DNA of 64,000 nt from an uncultured Lachnospiraceae bacterium (GTDB taxonomy: Bacteria > Bacillota > Clostridia > Lachnospirales > Lachnospiraceae), in NCBI GenBank assembly GCA_947652925.1, contig CANTEW010000002.1:1-64000 (forward strand), in the 5' to 3' direction. Both the position numbers and the translations under genes were made by a program. Below, in pieces: positions 53,418-62,999 of the stretch (positions are counted from its first letter, which is position 1; each line of letters begins with the position of its first letter). Below the pieces are notes generated by a model. That model had not been told where the DNA came from and did no database searches. It was given only the letters and a program-made list of their open reading frames with translations.

Positions 53418-54578
53418 TTAACGGCGGGCATATTTTTTCAGTATGGGGATCAACTCTTTCAATGCCTGCAGACAGTACCGTATCTCTTCTTCCGTAGTCT
53501 CTTCACAGAAACTGAAACGGACTGCAGACTCCCGCTGCCCCTTATCCACACCCATGGCGTCCAACGGGCTGTTCTTCTGACGCTTGTGTGTGGAGCAGGC
53601 GGATCCGGCAGACACATAGATCCCTCTGTCCTCCAGTGCATGGAGCATCACCTCGCTGCGGATCCCGGGAAAACTGACATTCACGATGTGCGGAGCACCC
53701 TGGAGTACAGGCATCCCATGGATGACGGCCTTTTCCCCATCGAGTCCTTTGAGCCCATCTGTCAAGAGTCCTTTTATCTGATACATATGCGCCACTTTTT
53801 TATCAAGATCTCGGTATACTTCTTCCACAGCAGCCCCCAGCCCCGCGATCCCCGGTACATTATCGGTACCGGAACGCATGCCGTCCTGCTGCCCACCGCC
53901 TAAGATCTGCGGCTGGACTTTTGTCTGTCCGCGTATATAGAGAAAACCCACGCCTTTCGGCCCATGGATCTTATGTCCGCTGGCGCAGAGCAGATCGATC
54001 CCCATCCGGCCCGGGTAGATATGATATTTTCCCAATGCCTGGATAGCATCCACATGGAACAGGGCCCCGGGGACTTTCTCATGTACCAGCGTCCCTATCT
54101 CTTCGATCGGCTGCACGGATCCCACTTCGTTATTCACATGCATCACAGATACAAGGATCGTCTCCGGGGTCAGAGCTCCCTCCAGCGCCGCCAGGGACAC
54201 TACCCCCTGCCCGTCCACAGGGATCTCCACCGTCTCAAACCCCTGTTCTTCCAGACGCTTCATCGGCTCTTTCACCGCCGCATGTTCCATAGCTGAATAA
54301 AGGATCCTGCGCCCCTGCCTCCGGTTGGCCCAGGCCGCTCCCATAAGAGCCAGATTGTTGGATTCTGTCCCTCCGGATGTAAAAAGGATCTCCTTATCCT
54401 GTACCTTCAGCTGACGGGCCACAGCCCCCCTCGCTTTTTTTACATATGCTTCTGCAACCACGCCTTTCCTGTGCATAGAAGATGGATTCCCATAATCCTC
54501 CATCATGGTCTTTATGACCATATCCCGCACGCTCTCATAACACCATGTGGTCGCCGCATGATCCAAATACACTTCCAT
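53418..54578 (-). CDS. Cysteine desulfurase (NifS/IscS-like) paired with ThiI
   Basis: A 386-residue PLP-dependent desulfurase that takes sulfur from cysteine. Traits: YLDHAATTWCYESV, FTSGGTESNNLAL, PLP Lys in CASGHKIHGPKG near residue 200, and the active-site Cys in SAGSACSTHKRQ near 322. It sits immediately before thiI on the same strand, as in B. subtilis nifZ-thiI, so its likely main job is to persulfurate ThiI. A role in iron-sulfur assembly cannot be excluded. The neighbouring rsmE gene ends 17 bases before its start. Confidence 0.92.
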   Translation of the reverse strand: MEVYLDHAATTWCYESVRDMVIKTMMEDYGNPSSMHRKGVVAEAYVKKARGAVARQLKVQDKEILFTSGGTESNNLALMGAAWANRRQGRRILYSAMEHAAVKEPMKRLEEQGFETVEIPVDGQGVVSLAALEGALTPETILVSVMHVNNEVGSVQPIEEIGTLVHEKVPGALFHVDAIQALGKYHIYPGRMGIDLLCASGHKIHGPKGVGFLYIRGQTKVQPQILGGGQQDGMRSGTDNVPGIAGLGAAVEEVYRDLDKKVAHMYQIKGLLTDGLKGLDGEKAVIHGMPVLQGAPHIVNVSFPGIRSEVMLHALEDRGIYVSAGSACSTHKRQKNSPLDAMGVDKGQRESAVRFSFCEETTEEEIRYCLQALKELIPILKKYARR

Positions 54579-54595
54579 ATCACATATGTTCTCCT

Positions 54596-55339
54596 CTATA
54601 CCTTATCATCCAGCCGGAACATCAGCACCGACAGCAAAGCCAGGCCCGCCGTCTCCGTCCGCAGGATCCGCCTGCCCAGTGTGAGCGGCACATATCCTTT
54701 CTCCATAGCCGCCTGGATCTCCCTCTCGTCAAAACCTCCCTCGGGACCGATAAAGACTGCTATATCCTGGCCCGGTACCAGATCCTCCACCCTCTTTCGT
54801 GCCGCCTCCATCCCTTCCGCCCGCTCATAAGGGATCCATCTCACCTGACATCTCTGCCCGTATCCCAATGCCTGGGCAAAGCTGCACACAGGATGGATCT
54901 GGGGGATGTGCCCCCTCCCGGATTGCTTGGCCGCGCTCTCTGCGATCTGCTGCCACCGCTGCACTTTTTTTGCCGCCTTTTTCTCATCCAGGCGCACCAC
55001 TGTCCGCATGGTCTCCACCGGGATCACCTCATAGACGCCCAGCTCCACAGCTTTCTGGATGATCCATTCCATCTTGTCGCTCTTCGGAAGGCCCTGGAAC
55101 AGATATATCTTACTGGACAGTTCCGCCTGGGTATCCTGCACATACATGATATGGGCTGTGATCTCCTGCTCATCCATCTGTTCAATGTAACAGGTATATT
55201 CCCGTCCGTCCTGACAGCCGATCACGAGAGTGTCCTTTAAAGACATGCGCAGTACGTTGCGGATATGGTTCACATCGCTGCCCGTGATATGGATCGCAGA
55301 CTCTCCCACCTGCTCTGGCTCTACAAAAAAACGCCGCAT
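54596..55339 (-). CDS. rsmE: 16S rRNA m3U1498 methyltransferase RsmE
   Basis: A 247-residue SPOUT-class methyltransferase: N-terminal PUA-like part (MRRFFVEPEQ, HITGSDVNHIRNVLRM), then knot-fold motifs VFIGPEGGFDEREI and LTLGRRILRTETA, diagnostic for RsmE. ATG 55339 after GAGAGGTGG is preferred over the longer frame. The prmA-rsmE pair is a conserved arrangement. Confidence 0.93.
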   Translation of the reverse strand: MRRFFVEPEQVGESAIHITGSDVNHIRNVLRMSLKDTLVIGCQDGREYTCYIEQMDEQEITAHIMYVQDTQAELSSKIYLFQGLPKSDKMEWIIQKAVELGVYEVIPVETMRTVVRLDEKKAAKKVQRWQQIAESAAKQSGRGHIPQIHPVCSFAQALGYGQRCQVRWIPYERAEGMEAARKRVEDLVPGQDIAVFIGPEGGFDEREIQAAMEKGYVPLTLGRRILRTETAGLALLSVLMFRLDDKV

Positions 55340-55350
55340 GCCGCCACCTC

Positions 55351-56301
55351 TCATTTCTTCCGTGCCGCCAGGGATACCCATTCTCCCTGCACAGCCGTAT
55401 TGATGATCTCCATCCCGGCCTGCTCCACCGCATGCCGTACTTCTGTCTCTTTCACATCCAGGATACCGGAAGTGATGTAGATCCCGCCTGCCTTCATAGA
55501 ACGGGCCGCCACCGGCGAGAGCGGAACCAGCACATCTGCCAGGATATTCGCGGTCACCAGGTCAAAAGCTCCCTCTCCAGCCTTCTCCTGTACGTCCCGG
55601 TCCGTGATGATGTTTCCGATCACCATCTCGAAACCCGCATCCTCCAGATCGTTGGCCTGGAGATTTTCCCGGACTGCTGAGGCCGCACAGGGATCCAGAT
55701 CTGTACCCAGCACGTATGCCGCGCCCAGTTTACATCCGATCATCCCCAGGATGCCGCTGCCTGTGCCCACATCCAGCATCCGCATCCCTGGCCGGATATA
55801 TTTCTTTATCTGACGGATACACAGCTGTGTGGTCTCATGCATCCCCGTGCCGAAAGCCGTTCCCGGATCCATGTGGAGCAGCATGGTGCCGGGGCCCATT
55901 TCCTGCGGTTCTTCCCAAGAAGGCACGATCAGGATATCATCCACATAAAATTGATGGAAATATTCTTTCCAGTTATTGATCCAGTCTTTATCCTCTGTCT
56001 GGGAACTGCTGATCGCGCCGGAGCCGATATCCGTGAAACTCTTCAGCTCTTCCAGAGCCTGCCGCACTCTCTCCAGGATCTTTTCTGTATCCTCCTGCCC
56101 ATCCAGATAAAAACTCAGATGAGCGATACCGTCATCCTGCGGCATTTCCGGCAGGATATCCACAAACATCTGCTCGCACTCTTCCTTTGTCAGCGGCTGG
56201 CCATCCTGGATCTCCACTCCCTGGATCCCCAGCTCCGCCAACGTAGCCGCCACCAGGTCTTCGGCTTTTGTGACTGTCTCTATCGTATACCGATCCCATT
56301 T
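55351..56301 (-). CDS. prmA: Ribosomal protein L11 methyltransferase PrmA
   Basis: A 316-residue PrmA, trimethylating ribosomal protein L11. The N-terminal recognition domain holds the WNNYFHQ-like NNWKEYFHQF motif and the C-terminal SAM domain has DPGTAFGTGMHETTQLC, MLDVGTGSGILGM and VTANILADVL. ATG 56301 is chosen (AAAGGACAGG upstream); the longer frame overlaps the AEC transporter gene. It lies 11 bases before rsmE. Confidence 0.93.
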   Translation of the reverse strand, partial: KWDRYTIETVTKAEDLVAATLAELGIQGVEIQDGQPLTKEECEQMFVDILPEMPQDDGIAHLSFYLDGQEDTEKILERVRQALEELKSFTDIGSGAISSSQTEDKDWINNWKEYFHQFYVDDILIVPSWEEPQEMGPGTMLLHMDPGTAFGTGMHETTQLCIRQIKKYIRPGMRMLDVGTGSGILGMIGCKLGAAYVLGTDLDPCAASAVRENLQANDLEDAGFEMVIGNIITDRDVQEKAGEGAFDLVTANILADVLVPLSPVAARSMKAGGIYITSGILDVKETEVRHAVEQAGMEIINTAVQGEWVSLAARKK

Positions 56302-56335
56302 CATTTCACGTACCTGTCCTTTCTTTGATGATCCA

Positions 56336-57253
56336 CTATATCCCACAGACCACCAGGGGTATGGTGACCAGTGAACACAATGTACTCAATACGATCCCTT
56401 TCGACAGGAGCGTACCGTCCACCCCCGTTTCCTCACACATCATCAGGGGCATATTTGCCACGGGCATGCCTATGAGCAATACAAATGTCCCCACCATCTC
56501 TGTATCCCTGATCAAAAGACCCAATACCCATCCCATGGCTATGGGGAGCAGGATGTGGCGCACCAGGATATAGATATATAACCGCGTCTCCCGGAATATC
56601 TTCCCCAGGGGCATATCTGCCAGAGAGATCCCGATCACCAGCATGCTCAGGAAGGTAGTCGCAGAACCTACATAGTCCACACTCTTTACCAGGACTTCCG
56701 GCAGATGCGGCTTAAATATAAAGAGCAGCACGCAGGCCACACCCACCACAGTACCCGTATTCACGATACCCCCGGAACGGACAGTCGTCTGGCCGCTGTG
56801 TCTGTATACCAGATACCTGCCATACGTGTAGATCAGGATATTGAATATTATATTGCAGATGATCACATATATCAGGACCTCTGTCCCCAGGACGGCCGAG
56901 ATCACAGGTATACCGATGAACCCGATATTCCCAAACAGGACCATCAATGTATACTGATCCCGCTCCAGGCTGTCTTTTCCAAAGAAAAGAGGCAGCACCT
57001 GACCGGCCAGGAAGAGACATGCATAGATCCCCAGACCTGCCCCTGCAGCCAGTAAGAGTTTCTCATTGCTGATGCCCCCGCCGCTCTCCAGCACACTGGT
57101 CAGCATCAGAGCGGGATTACAGATATTGACCACGATCGCCGACACCGCTTTTCCAGCTCTATCATCTGCGATCCCTCTCTTACAGGCTATATACCCTACA
57201 GCGATCAGCAGAAAGATCATACACATCTGCCGGAAGATCACGCTTGCATCCAT
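56336..57253 (-). CDS. AEC-family (auxin efflux carrier-like) transporter
   Basis: A 305-residue membrane protein with about ten hydrophobic segments in two inverted five-helix halves. AEC/malonate-permease traits: AVSAIVVNICNPALMLTS in helix 2 and GMPVANMPLMMCEETG near the C-terminus, the Asn/Pro crossover motif. Members carry organic acids or related compounds; the substrate is not predictable here. It is upstream of prmA in the same direction, probably co-transcribed. Confidence 0.87.
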   Translation of the reverse strand: MDASVIFRQMCMIFLLIAVGYIACKRGIADDRAGKAVSAIVVNICNPALMLTSVLESGGGISNEKLLLAAGAGLGIYACLFLAGQVLPLFFGKDSLERDQYTLMVLFGNIGFIGIPVISAVLGTEVLIYVIICNIIFNILIYTYGRYLVYRHSGQTTVRSGGIVNTGTVVGVACVLLFIFKPHLPEVLVKSVDYVGSATTFLSMLVIGISLADMPLGKIFRETRLYIYILVRHILLPIAMGWVLGLLIRDTEMVGTFVLLIGMPVANMPLMMCEETGVDGTLLSKGIVLSTLCSLVTIPLVVCGI

Positions 57254-57291
57254 GATGTATCCCCCTTTATCATCTCATTTTATCCAGTCGG

Positions 57292-58134
57292 TCATCTTAC
57301 AGTCACTTTACAGACAGCTTTTTTTCCACTCCCATCCCGTGCTGTCGCTGTGATCGACGCTCTGCCCTTTTTTAACCCTCTCACGACCCCACGGGCATCC
57401 ACTTTCGCGATCTTGGGGCGGCTGCTCTTCCAGGTGACTTTTTTATCATAGGCATTGGAGGGGCTGGCAGATGCCTTCAGTCTGACTTTCTTTCCTTTTT
57501 TCAATGTCAGTTTCGTTCTGTCCAGTGATACTTTTTTTACCGCACGGTCGATCTTTCCATAATCTTTGTAACGGAATACGGATACATTAGAGGAAGTACC
57601 GCTCCACAATGCCTGGTCATCCCAGGGCCACAGATGATCGTACCAGACGCGGTTGTAATCACTGCCAAAATTTGCTTCATATACCTGGATCCCCACGGGA
57701 TGATCTTCCAAAAAGATCGCCTGATGCCTCCCGCCCCTGCCTGTCCAGCGGATCACATCCCCGATCTTTGCCTTGGAAAATAATATCTTCATCTCTGCGA
57801 TATTTTTTGTACTCACAGTCTTATATACTTTACGATAAGAAGGCGAACCGTTATAATAAGTTTCCTGAAAAGCTTTATCCGTCACATACATCACAAAGCC
57901 CGCACATTCATGCCCGATATAAGTCTGACGTTCACCGTCCTTTATATGATCCACAGACATATAGCCATTGTAATAGGAACCGCCGGGATAGATCCTTGCC
58001 ACTGCTCTTACCCGGTCAGCGACCACTGCTGCCTGCACAGTCTCTAAAGGATGACCTGCCGACAGGATCATCAAAAGGGTCATCCCCACACACAGGACCG
58101 TCCGACAAACACACCATCTTCTCTTCTTTTCCAT
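57292..58134 (-). CDS. Secreted NlpC/P60- or CHAP-like hydrolase with C-terminal Big_2 domain
   Basis: A 280-residue exported protein. Signal peptide: CRTVLCVGMTLLMILSAGHPL to about VQAA. The middle domain has a Cys-containing helix (YIGHECAGFVMYVTD) and a later His strand (GRGGRHQAIFLED), the order found in papain-like NlpC/P60 and CHAP peptidoglycan hydrolases. The end is one Big_2 Ig-like domain (KSSRPKIAKVDARGVVRGLKKGRASITATA), very like the repeats at 7.3-9.0 kb. I chose ATG 58134 (MEKKRRW); the frame extends nine codons farther. Catalytic assignment is by pattern only. Confidence 0.7.
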   Translation of the reverse strand: MEKKRRWCVCRTVLCVGMTLLMILSAGHPLETVQAAVVADRVRAVARIYPGGSYYNGYMSVDHIKDGERQTYIGHECAGFVMYVTDKAFQETYYNGSPSYRKVYKTVSTKNIAEMKILFSKAKIGDVIRWTGRGGRHQAIFLEDHPVGIQVYEANFGSDYNRVWYDHLWPWDDQALWSGTSSNVSVFRYKDYGKIDRAVKKVSLDRTKLTLKKGKKVRLKASASPSNAYDKKVTWKSSRPKIAKVDARGVVRGLKKGRASITATARDGSGKKAVCKVTVR

Positions 58135-58202
58135 ACACCATCCCCCTGGATCTTTTATCATCAGGCTTTATTATAACTGAAAAATAAGGTCACTACAACT
58201 AC

Positions 58203-58235
58203 AAAAAGGGAGTACCGCATAAAAACGATACCCCC
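58203..58235 (-). terminator. Terminator of the gat-type operon
   Basis: On the minus strand GGGGGTATCG pairs over ten positions with CGGTACTCCC (two wobbles), followed by TTTTT. It lies seven bases after the gatY stop. Confidence 0.8.
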
Positions 58236-58241
58236 ATTTTC

Positions 58242-59090
58242 CTACGCCTTTCCGTCGCTCCCGCACACACGGATCCTTTTCATCACCAGTTCCTTGACAG
58301 CGGGTATCCCCACATTCCCAAACGCTTTCGGATCGTAAGTCTCCGGCTTTTCTTCCAATAACTTTTTCACCGCATCTGTGTAAGCCGCCCGCAGTTCGGT
58401 GGCAAAATTCACTTTACACATCCCCCGCTCTACACATTCCCTCACATCCGCGTCACTGAGCCCGGAAGATCCGTGGAGGACAAGGGGTATGGACACCACT
58501 TTCTTTATCTCTGTGATCCGCTCCTTATCAAGCACCGGCGTACCTTCATAAAATCCATGGGCTGTCCCGATGGCTACTGCCAGAGAATCCACCTGTGTCC
58601 GTTCCACAAATTCTTTTGCCTCCATAGGGTCTGTATTGGTATCAGCTTCGGCTTCATGGTCATCTTCTTTTCCGCCCACTTTTCCCAGCTCTGCCTCTAC
58701 AGGGATCCCTTTTGCATGGGCGTCCTCCACAACTTTTCTGGTCAGGGCCACATTTTCCTCAAAACCCTCCCCGGATCCGTCGATCATCACAGAGGTATAG
58801 CCGTTTTCCATACACTGACAGGCCAGCTCATGACTGCTGCCATGATCTAAATGCAGACATACAGGCACTTTCGCTTTTTTCGCCTCTGCGGCCACGATCG
58901 CCGCATAGGTCTCCACCGTCCCATATCTCACTGTAGAAGGCGTGGTCTGCAGCATGACAGGCGCGCACAGCTCTTCTGCCGCCTGGATAACGGCCTTCAC
59001 CATCTCCATATTCTCTACATTAAAAGCGCCTACTGCATAGCCGCCGGACTGGGCATTTTTTAACATTTCCTTTGACGTTACAAGTGGCAT
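58242..59090 (-). CDS. gatY: Class II tagatose/fructose-bisphosphate aldolase catalytic subunit (GatY/KbaY-like)
   Basis: A 282-residue zinc-dependent class II aldolase. Motifs in order: VGAFNVENMEMVKAV, the zinc-site CLHLDHGSS, SVMIDGSGEGFEENV, VEAELGKVGGKEDD, AIGTAHGFY and LVLHGSSGL. It splits tagatose-1,6-bisphosphate (or fructose-1,6-bisphosphate) to dihydroxyacetone phosphate and glyceraldehyde-3-phosphate. The GatZ-like subunit gene directly upstream indicates the tagatose-type two-subunit enzyme. Last gene of the operon. Confidence 0.9.
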   Translation of the reverse strand: MPLVTSKEMLKNAQSGGYAVGAFNVENMEMVKAVIQAAEELCAPVMLQTTPSTVRYGTVETYAAIVAAEAKKAKVPVCLHLDHGSSHELACQCMENGYTSVMIDGSGEGFEENVALTRKVVEDAHAKGIPVEAELGKVGGKEDDHEAEADTNTDPMEAKEFVERTQVDSLAVAIGTAHGFYEGTPVLDKERITEIKKVVSIPLVLHGSSGLSDADVRECVERGMCKVNFATELRAAYTDAVKKLLEEKPETYDPKAFGNVGIPAVKELVMKRIRVCGSDGKA

Positions 59091-59120
59091 ATCCCCTCTT
59101 CCTTTCTCTCGATATCAGTA

Positions 59121-60422
59121 CTACATCCCTGCCGCATATTCATAATCCAGCATAAACTGTACCACACCATCCTTGGCCAGTGTCCTGGGATCCGCCGCAA
59201 GTTTCCCCCGGATCACCTGTCCATATTGGAGAGGCATATACTGATGCAGGATCGTCAACGGGATCTCTTTCTCTGACAGATTTTTGAACAATCTGTCGAT
59301 GGCCGCCGTGACCTCCGGCGCGCCCATATAATACCGGCACCTGTCAGAGAAACTGTATTTTCTGGCAAAAGCCAGCTCCTCTTCTGTACCGTGGTAATGT
59401 TTCTGCCAATTTCCCGGCTCTGCCAGCATGACCTTTTCCAGGACTGCGGGGAGATCCGCTCTCTCCTCCTGCGGTATCAGCTCCCTCTCGATCATACTCA
59501 AGGAAAAAAGAGCTTCGCGCAGGCCGAAAGTCAATGCCGGCCCCACTTTCAGGATCGCGATGCCGTCTTCCACCATCTCCCGCAGACACTCTTTTGTCTG
59601 ATAATCTGTGGAATGTCCTTCGAATACCACTTCCGGATATCCCTCCAGCTTTTTGCAGAGAGAGGCCGCCTCTCCCCTGTCATAGAAGAATACCTGGGAA
59701 TCACCAAACTCCACACCCGGCTGTACCACCACGGCGATCACATCTTTCCAGCCGTCAGCGACTCCGTTCTCCGCAAATATCTTTTTGTATGTCTGCACCG
59801 TATCTGCAAAGTCTTCCGGCCTGGTAACGCTGATGCCTTCTTCCTCTTCCTGGGCGCCCCCCGGGATAGGCACTTCACTCCCTATTATAAACACCGGGCG
59901 CAGGGCGTCAGGTTCCTGTGCCAGACGTTTTTCATAAGCTTCCATACATACTTTATATAACTCCACGCCCCGGCGTGCGATCACTTCCGTGGACAAAGGC
60001 GCGTCGACAGCGTCATCCCCCAGCTTCATACTGGTGTCCAGATGGATCTTCGTAAACCCTGCCTCTACGAACTGCCGTACCAGTTCCCTTGCCTTTTCCA
60101 TAGCAGAAGCTTCCGGCTCGTCCACCCAGGTCAGCGGCCCCAAATGGTCGCCCCCAGGGATCAGCAGATCTCGGTCCATCCCCACTTTATCCGCAAGGTC
60201 AAGGACAAATCTCATAAAATCTGCCGGTCTCATCCCTGTATAACCGCCGAACTGGTTCACCTGATTGGCTGTAGCCTCGATCAGGACCGGTCTGTTGAGA
60301 GTCTTTGCCCTCTCCATCACAGCTTCAAGGACCAGTTCATTCGCTGTACAATAAGAAGGGATCCCACATTTTTCCCCCTCTCTCCTGCGCTGCATCATTT
60401 CCTGTAATGGATGTATCCTCAT
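59121..60422 (-). CDS. gatZ: Tagatose-bisphosphate aldolase non-catalytic subunit (GatZ/KbaZ-like)
   Basis: A 433-residue GatZ/KbaZ-family protein, needed for full activity and stability of the GatY/KbaY aldolase. Traits: GIPSYCTANELVLEAVMERA, VLIEATANQVNQFGGYTGM, LIPGGDHLGPLTW, KIHLDTSM and IGSEVPIPGGAQ. ATG 60422 follows AAGGAGGAG at good spacing; the longer frame is unlikely. It overlaps nothing and is 30 bases before gatY. Confidence 0.92.
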   Translation of the reverse strand: MRIHPLQEMMQRRREGEKCGIPSYCTANELVLEAVMERAKTLNRPVLIEATANQVNQFGGYTGMRPADFMRFVLDLADKVGMDRDLLIPGGDHLGPLTWVDEPEASAMEKARELVRQFVEAGFTKIHLDTSMKLGDDAVDAPLSTEVIARRGVELYKVCMEAYEKRLAQEPDALRPVFIIGSEVPIPGGAQEEEEGISVTRPEDFADTVQTYKKIFAENGVADGWKDVIAVVVQPGVEFGDSQVFFYDRGEAASLCKKLEGYPEVVFEGHSTDYQTKECLREMVEDGIAILKVGPALTFGLREALFSLSMIERELIPQEERADLPAVLEKVMLAEPGNWQKHYHGTEEELAFARKYSFSDRCRYYMGAPEVTAAIDRLFKNLSEKEIPLTILHQYMPLQYGQVIRGKLAADPRTLAKDGVVQFMLDYEYAAGM

Positions 60423-60432
60423 GCTCTCCTCC

Positions 60433-61482
60433 TTATGCCTCACTGTCGATCAGTATCTTGCCTTTTACGGCTCCAGGTGTCTTATATAAACCAAAAGCCT
60501 CCGCGATCTGGCTGAGCGGGATCTTGCGGAAGATAAAGGACTCGTCAAACTTAAGGGCGCCCGTCTGGAAATAGTGGGAAGTGAGTTCCCATTCATGTCC
60601 CGGGAAAGGCGCGCTGTAAGACATCCACGAACCTGTCAGATTAAATTCTTTCCTGTTCATATTTTCCCATTCATCCACAGTAAAACTCAATTCTCTCGTA
60701 GGCGTCCCCACGAAACAAACGCCAGCCTTATTAGCCGCCAGAGCAAACGCCATCTTCATAGTGATCGTATTTCCAGCTGTCTCATACACATAGTCAAAAC
60801 CTTTGCCCCCAGTCAGAGCCATGGCTTTTTCCATAAAATCTTTTTCCCTGGTATCGATGCCTGCTGTGGCTCCCAGCCTTTTGCCCAACTCCAGCCGTTC
60901 CGGTGCGATATCAAATACCACAGCCTCCTTAGCGCCGAAGATCTTCGCCCACTGCATCACGAACATACCGATCGTACCGCCGCCCAGGACAGCCACCGTC
61001 TTGCCGCCTGTATACTGGAGCCGCTCCAGACCATGGAGGGCTACCGTGGCCGGTTCAAAGAAAGCTCCCTGTTCAAAGGAGACATCCTGGGAAAACTTTA
61101 CTGCATTGGCTTCCGGCACCACCACATACTCTGCAAAGCTCCCAAACTCACGGGAACCGATAAAACTATAATGCCTGCACAGAGAGTAGTTTCCTTTCTG
61201 GCAGTCTTCACATTTCATACAAGGCACCAACGGGACACCCGCCACACGGTCGCCCGGCCTGAGGCTGGTCACACCTTCTCCCAGCTCTTCCACTGTCCCC
61301 GAAAATTCATGCCCCAGCACATTTGGGAAAAAATGGCACGCGTCCCCATTGACCCGGGGCACATCCGAGCCGCAGATCCCCGTATATTTTACTTTGATCA
61401 GCACCTGGCCTTTTTTCGGCACTGGCTTTTCGATATCCTCATACCTGATGTCTTCCCGTGCATGTACGACTCCTGCTTTCAT
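60433..61482 (-). CDS. gatD: Zinc-dependent alcohol dehydrogenase, galactitol-1-phosphate 5-dehydrogenase-like
   Basis: A 349-residue medium-chain dehydrogenase. Catalytic zinc ligands are in GICGSDVPRVNG and LGHEFSGTVEELG; the structural-zinc Cys set is CMKCEDCQKGNYSLC; the NAD-binding fold is VAVLGGGTIGMFVMQWA. Closest by motif to GatD, which oxidises galactitol-1-phosphate to tagatose-6-phosphate. The gatYZ neighbours support that, but sorbitol- or other polyol-phosphate activity is possible. Start overlaps the kinase stop by four bases (ATGA), so translation is coupled. Confidence 0.85.
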   Translation of the reverse strand: MKAGVVHAREDIRYEDIEKPVPKKGQVLIKVKYTGICGSDVPRVNGDACHFFPNVLGHEFSGTVEELGEGVTSLRPGDRVAGVPLVPCMKCEDCQKGNYSLCRHYSFIGSREFGSFAEYVVVPEANAVKFSQDVSFEQGAFFEPATVALHGLERLQYTGGKTVAVLGGGTIGMFVMQWAKIFGAKEAVVFDIAPERLELGKRLGATAGIDTREKDFMEKAMALTGGKGFDYVYETAGNTITMKMAFALAANKAGVCFVGTPTRELSFTVDEWENMNRKEFNLTGSWMSYSAPFPGHEWELTSHYFQTGALKFDESFIFRKIPLSQIAEAFGLYKTPGAVKGKILIDSEA

Positions 61483-62999
61483 TGATTACCTCCCGTTTTG
61501 TCCATTAATCCTTTCAGATCTTCATACAGTTGCAGATACGTATCATAATATTGCTGATATCGCTCATGTTTCTCCATATCCGGCTCGTGGACCCTGTTGA
61601 CTTTCACTGTCATCTCCACCGCTTCCTCAAAACTTCCGTACATCCCGATGCCCACTCCGGCTAAGATCACCGCACCCAGAGCCGCCGCCGTATCCGACGA
61701 GGGCACTACGATCCTCTTTCCGGTCACATCCGCTTTGATCTGCGTCCACAGACGAGAATTGGCCGATCCGCCTACTGCCCGCAGTTCCTCTACTGCTGCC
61801 CCTGCTCTCTCCGCCACTTCCAGATTATGACGCAGGGCATACGCCACCCCTTCCATAGATGCCCGGACAAAATGCCCTTTCGTCTTGGAAAGATCTACAC
61901 CATAATATACTCCTTTTGCCCGATCATCCCAGATAGGACTGCGCTCACCGGCCATATAAGGAAGGAACACCAGACCTTCACTCCCGCAAGGGATCTCCCC
62001 TGCTATATCATTCAACTGATCCAGTGAGGATCTGCCCACTTTATCCTGCTGGGCTCTCTCATGATCGGCAAATTCTTTTTCGAACCAGCGCATGACACTC
62101 CCGCCTCCGGTGGTGCCTCCCTGCAGCAGCCACTTCCCTGGTACCACATGATGGCTCAAGATCAGCCTGGGATCCGCAGCGCAGGTATCCATACAGACAC
62201 TCATACCGCCCGCCTGTCCGCCCTGTTCCTGGGTCTCTCCTGCCTCCAACACCCCTGCACCCAGCGCACTGCATGCAGCATCCAATCCTCCGGCGGCTAC
62301 AGGCGTACCCTCCAGCAATCCGGTGAGTCCGGCCGCCTCTTTCGAGACACCGCCCACGATCTTATGACAGGGATAGATGTCCGGCAGAAAATGTCCCGGG
62401 ATGCCCAACCTCTCCCGCATCCGCTCATCCCAGACACCCTGTCCCATATCAAAACAATGGAGACCATATCCCTGGGACATATCCTGAGTAGGCATTCCCG
62501 TAAGGCGGTATACCAAAAAACTATTGCATTGGAGTATCTTGTCGATCTTATCATATACCTGGGGCATCTTTTCTTTATACCAGAGGATCTTTCCCGTGGT
62601 ATAAAAGGGCTGCAGCGGATTGCCGCTCACCCGGAAAAAATCCTCCTCCCCATATCGCTCCCTGAGCCTGGCACAGATCTCGCCAGATCTGATATCCATC
62701 CACAGCGGTGTATCTGCCAGGACTTCCCCTTCCCGGTCCACCGCCACAGCCGCCCAGCTCATCCCGTCCACGCCGATACCTTTCACATCTGACGGGAAGA
62801 TACTGTTTTCTTCCAATAACCGCCGGATAGTCTGGCATACAGCCGTCCACCAATCCTGAGGAGACTGTTCCGCCCACCCCGGTCTCGGATGATATATGGG
62901 ATATCTGCCTGTACCCGCAGCCACTACTGTCCCATCTTTCTGGAAAAAAGCAACTTTACAGGAACTTGTCCCCACGTCGATCCCTAATAATAGTTCCAT
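61479..62999 (-). CDS. FGGY-family carbohydrate kinase (xylulokinase-like)
   Basis: A 506-residue sugar kinase. It opens LLGIDVGTSSCKVAFF; the catalytic Asp is in GIGVDGMSWAAVAVD; C-terminal domain motifs are GGTTGGGSVMRWFE, FLPYMAGERSPIWDDRAKG and AVGGSANSRLW. It is full length. ATG 62999 with GGAGG upstream is the true start. As first gene of the gat-type operon, it may phosphorylate a free polyol or ketose taken up by the ABC permease whose 3' end lies at the window edge, replacing the PTS step of the enterobacterial galactitol route. The substrate is not known. Confidence 0.88.
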   Translation of the reverse strand: MELLLGIDVGTSSCKVAFFQKDGTVVAAGTGRYPIYHPRPGWAEQSPQDWWTAVCQTIRRLLEENSIFPSDVKGIGVDGMSWAAVAVDREGEVLADTPLWMDIRSGEICARLRERYGEEDFFRVSGNPLQPFYTTGKILWYKEKMPQVYDKIDKILQCNSFLVYRLTGMPTQDMSQGYGLHCFDMGQGVWDERMRERLGIPGHFLPDIYPCHKIVGGVSKEAAGLTGLLEGTPVAAGGLDAACSALGAGVLEAGETQEQGGQAGGMSVCMDTCAADPRLILSHHVVPGKWLLQGGTTGGGSVMRWFEKEFADHERAQQDKVGRSSLDQLNDIAGEIPCGSEGLVFLPYMAGERSPIWDDRAKGVYYGVDLSKTKGHFVRASMEGVAYALRHNLEVAERAGAAVEELRAVGGSANSRLWTQIKADVTGKRIVVPSSDTAAALGAVILAGVGIGMYGSFEEAVEMTVKVNRVHEPDMEKHERYQQYYDTYLQLYEDLKGLMDKTGGNQ